Positions 61,098-64,000 of a stretch of 64,000 nucleotides of DNA are shown in pieces; the stretch's first letter is position 1; each line of letters opens with the position of its first letter. Source of the DNA: Siphonodentalium dalli (taxonomy: Eukaryota; Mollusca; Scaphopoda; Gadilida; Siphonodentaliidae). The translations under genes were made by a program, and so were the position numbers. The DNA lies in assembly GCA_032622095.1 (NCBI GenBank), contig CP136068.1, positions 181,540,796 through 181,604,795 of the forward strand. The letters run 5' to 3'. The notes beneath the pieces were generated by a model. The model was not told where the DNA came from. It saw nothing but the letters and a program-made list of their open reading frames with translations, and searched no databases.

Positions 61098-61395
61098 GGG
61101 GCCTCGGTGGCTCAATCGGTTAGGGGTACAAGTCCAAGCCGTTTCGCCCTTCAGTGCTGGAGATAAGGGTTTCCATCGTGGACTTTGTAACTCGAAATCG
61201 TTATCTGGGAAAGTTGTCAGTTACTTGCCGATGGCCGGTGGTTTGCCGCACATGGTCGACGAGTTTGTCAGCCATTGAAATCACTGTTAGATTAGCCGTA
61301 AGTGTGCGGATTTCCTCCACCATTAAAACTGGCAATGTCGTGATATGGCCTTAGTGGCTAAAGCGACATAAAATCCCAATCAATCAATCAATCAA
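61098..61395 (+). mobile_element. SINE with 13-bp target duplication
   Basis: Starts GGGCCTCGGTGGCTCAATCG (A-box-like), has GATATGGCCTTAGTGGCTAA near its 3' end and a (TCAA)n tail. TCAATCGAATATA occurs on both sides (61085-61097 and 61395-61407), overlapping the tail. The B box is weak (GGGTTTCCATC). The 3' conserved GACATAAAA before the tail resembles Meta-type SINEs of molluscs; that is from memory and unchecked. Confidence 0.7.
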
Positions 61396-61447
61396 TCAAT
61401 CGAATATATATGTATAACAATGAACTAATAGTCCAACAATTAGCACT

Positions 61448-61545
61448 GTGAGACTGTATCACATATCATGCCCAGTGTTATATATACACAGTAGTATGAG
61501 ACTGTATCACATATCAAGCCCAGTGTTATATATACACAGTAGTAT
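61448..61545. repeat. Two ~52-bp direct repeats
   Basis: GAGACTGTATCACATATCAT then GCCCAGTGTTATATATACAC occurs twice with one or two changes. Confidence 0.85.
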
Positions 61546-62451
61546 TGCGAATAACAAATGAAAACAGGCGACATTTTGATATTGGAGAACACAAATAATG
61601 AGTATAAGAACAACGTTTATCAATTTCTCTATGTTCTTCTTGGTGGTGATATTTTTACCTTTTGTGGTATTGCTTTGCACATTTACCCACTGAGAAGGCC
61701 TTCCTTCAATCTGACCTTGAGATATGCATCTATCTCTTGAAGACCGGCGTCACGAAGGAAATACTGATCATTCATGCAGAACTTAACTGTTCACCATTTG
61801 GCGGTGAGGATGTATGTTTATAATGTAGATACGTTGGTACAATATTTGGTACAATATTTGGACAGTTGGACAATTCACGCCTAACACAACATTGGTTGGA
61901 AATTGTATGACAAATATAGGTTGACACTGTTATCATTGTCTGAATGTCCAGCCAGTAATTAGTTGGAAAGTTATTGTTTTAGACAAACAACAGCGTGTGT
62001 ATTCAACGTTTTGTCAAAGGTTGGTCACGAGTTGGTTCTGTCCTAAGGACGGGATGAAGAGAGAGCAAATGGAATATATGTAAGTTTGGTCTGTTCAGGG
62101 GGGTTGGATTCGGAAATTGCAAGGTGGACACAACATATGCATTTGTCCTCGTGTTATTAGACATGCACTGATTGCAGTCGGTGTTCGGTCGATATTCGGA
62201 AGCAATGCACCAACCACGGATCTTCAAATGTGACATGTGATCATGTTGAGCGTTAAGAATTGGTTTCGTTAAAAGACCGTTTTTCCTCGTCGAGTGATTA
62301 CAATTATGGTAACTAAGTATATACCATTATCGATTACATCTATAACAGTGGTCACGTTGTGGAAATTTACTTGCGATTGCTCTTAATGGACGAAGATATG
62401 ATGCCTCAAACATGGCTGTGCGTGTCAATATACAGTTGTCGCCCGAGATTG
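61546..62451. other. Intergenic without genes
   Basis: 62184-62253 is shared with 58738-58803. Short open frames have no domain. Confidence 0.3.
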
Positions 62452-62570
62452 AGTGAGATACGGAGATTTGTCGCCCGCTTGATACCTGGAATGACACCCG
62501 ATGGCAGCCAGGCCAGATGGTGCCATTTCAGGTCGAGAGCGGCGACAAATCACTGTGTCTCACGAAAACA
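62452..62570. repeat. Imperfect foldback
   Basis: GTGAGATACGGAGATTTGTCG pairs with CGACAAATCACTGTGTCTCAC around ATGACACCCGATGGC. Confidence 0.5.
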
Positions 62571-64000
62571 AGGGTAACAACTATTTTGTTATCTGACAAA
62601 GGAGTACACGTGTACCTCTTTATAATGGCAGGCCTTATTGCGCGCCTATATTCTATTATCCAGTTCGTAGAGTTACTTTTATGTTGGAATTCTCGCTTTT
62701 TAGAAAATAAAACTGTCAAATTGTGGATCAATTAACACATCCATCATTTGCGCAGCATTGTCCGATCAGTTTGCTGGTAGCATGGTGGGAATACATTCAC
62801 GGAAAGAGTTGTAAAGCAATTTCGAAGTAGAGTAGCCATGCCGCGAAATATTCGGTTTCGTTTTAAATGAGCGTATAGACGCAGGTAGACGTGTCAGTTT
62901 CAAGAACGCTAAAATGTGAAACTAAAATGTGTTAATGGTGCAATATAATTTGAAAACTGTTAAGCAACATAACGATGTTCTTGTGAAGTCGGAGGAATGT
63001 AGAACTGAAAGGAAATTGTCAATTGATTAACAATAAAGAGTGGCTATTTAAACTTTGGATCATAAACGTATGTGCATCGTGTGTGCAATAATGTGTGTGT
63101 GCAATACATACCAACTGCATACTAAGGTTTATCCATTTGTTCCACGGTATTCGTTCATTGATATAAAAAGGTTCAATAGGAAAACTACACCTTATAATGG
63201 ATTTATGTCCGCGATAAGACCATTTATACATAGCCTGCTTTAATTGCAAATTAAAAACAACTATAATGCAAATTAGCAAACATCAGATTTAGCTGTTGTT
63301 ACGAAACAGTGGGATTTATAAGAGGACATTTTTAGGAAATTGCTAGAGTGCTTTGATGTAATCTCTGCACGTTGAGCACTCCGTAGTTCTATGTTAACTG
63401 GTAATCGCTGAGCGGTCAACAACTTTTCAAATGTTACCCTCGAGGGTAGCAAGTTATTTGCGGCCCGCGATGACACACACTCAGCCGGATGGTTCACAAA
63501 CCGTTCGAAAAATGTACGACTACTCGCCCACTCGCCCACTCGCAGTAAGGGGATTATGATTCTCATTGTCGTGATTTATTTTACTTAATGATGTGGTTAT
63601 CATGTCATAGCTTAGCACTTTTGTTTCAAAATATTATCGTGTTTCCCGACGACTACTTATTCGATTGCCACCAATAGAAAAGCATAAGCCTACATGACGA
63701 TCACAGTTAAAGAACATAATCTTAGAGTGACGTCAACATTGAGGCCATGATACACGATTGCGAACTTATCAGTATATGATGGATTTGTGAGCTTCCGAAT
63801 TCCGAAACCGTTATTATCGAAACCACACATAGGGAAAATGCAATGAATAGAAAGAACTCAATTTCTAGTGTAATGTTGATTTGTAGTAGTTTCGAAAATA
63901 AATTTTGTAAGAGTCGATACTCCCCGTCACATTACACGCGCTGCGCAAAATTGACGCGTGTCGAACAATTTTACCTGTGTATTTATTGACAGACAGGGCG
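62571..64000. other. Intergenic to the window end, nothing recognised
   Basis: AT-rich. Frames at 63019-63566 show no domain, splice context or repeat membership. The last bases continue beyond the window. Confidence 0.35.

Overview
The window is eukaryotic: AT-rich, genes split by GT-AG introns, and mostly built from transposon-derived sequence. The repeat mix (Crypton, Helitron-like ends, TTAA and TA MITEs, tRNA-derived SINEs, LINE pieces) and the receptor sequence suggest a marine invertebrate, probably a lophotrochozoan such as a mollusc. That is an inference from content; no marker proves it.

The one host gene I can support is a class B (secretin-family) G-protein-coupled receptor on the + strand. 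Its 3' 354 or so codons lie in eleven exons between 3917 and 32245: the last part of the hormone-binding domain, TM1, TM2-ECL1, TM3-start of TM4, TM4, ECL2-TM5, TM5-ICL3, TM6-ECL3, a 42-nt TM7 exon and the cytoplasmic tail. Every junction has a GT/AG pair and all phases agree. The signal peptide and first cysteines of the ectodomain were not found and probably lie upstream. By eye the protein is closest to the calcitonin/PDF/CRF-like part of class B.

The most unusual feature is that this gene's splice junctions sit inside tandem arrays made of the junction sequence itself. The TM6 acceptor plus 33 nt of its exon occurs 8 times in 61-bp units. The TM3 acceptor occurs 5 times. The TM2, TM5 and TM6 donors are repeated about 6, 4 and 15 times, and the TM3 donor is duplicated 1 kb downstream. 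The tail's stop-codon region is also repeated, and the reading frame stays open for 97 codons past the TGA.

Region by region. 1-2750: LINE remnants, one split by a 1.7-kb non-autonomous transposon. 3900-32250: the receptor gene, whose introns hold two hairpin-cored MITE families, a hAT-like foldback, two back-to-back Helitron-like elements, a tandem pair of Crypton copies (15.5-19.2 kb) and a 29-bp satellite (25.6-26.5 kb). 32.2-45 kb: 3' UTR, a dispersed block repeat (35-40 kb), TTAA MITEs and a 31-bp minisatellite. 45.1-48.4 kb: a TA-flanked element interrupted by two tandem non-autonomous transposons. 49.6-51.3 kb: degenerate ~300-bp repeats. 53.4-53.8 kb: a cluster of GTGTCANNYGACAC palindromes. 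54.4-58.6 kb: a LINE with ORF1 forward and most of ORF2 inverted. 58.9-64 kb: MITEs, a SINE with a 13-bp target duplication, and otherwise featureless sequence.

No complete transposase, recombinase or reverse transcriptase is intact here; all carry stops or frameshifts. Apart from the receptor, two short minus-strand open frames (48.7-49.1 and 51.7-51.9 kb) are weak exon candidates.
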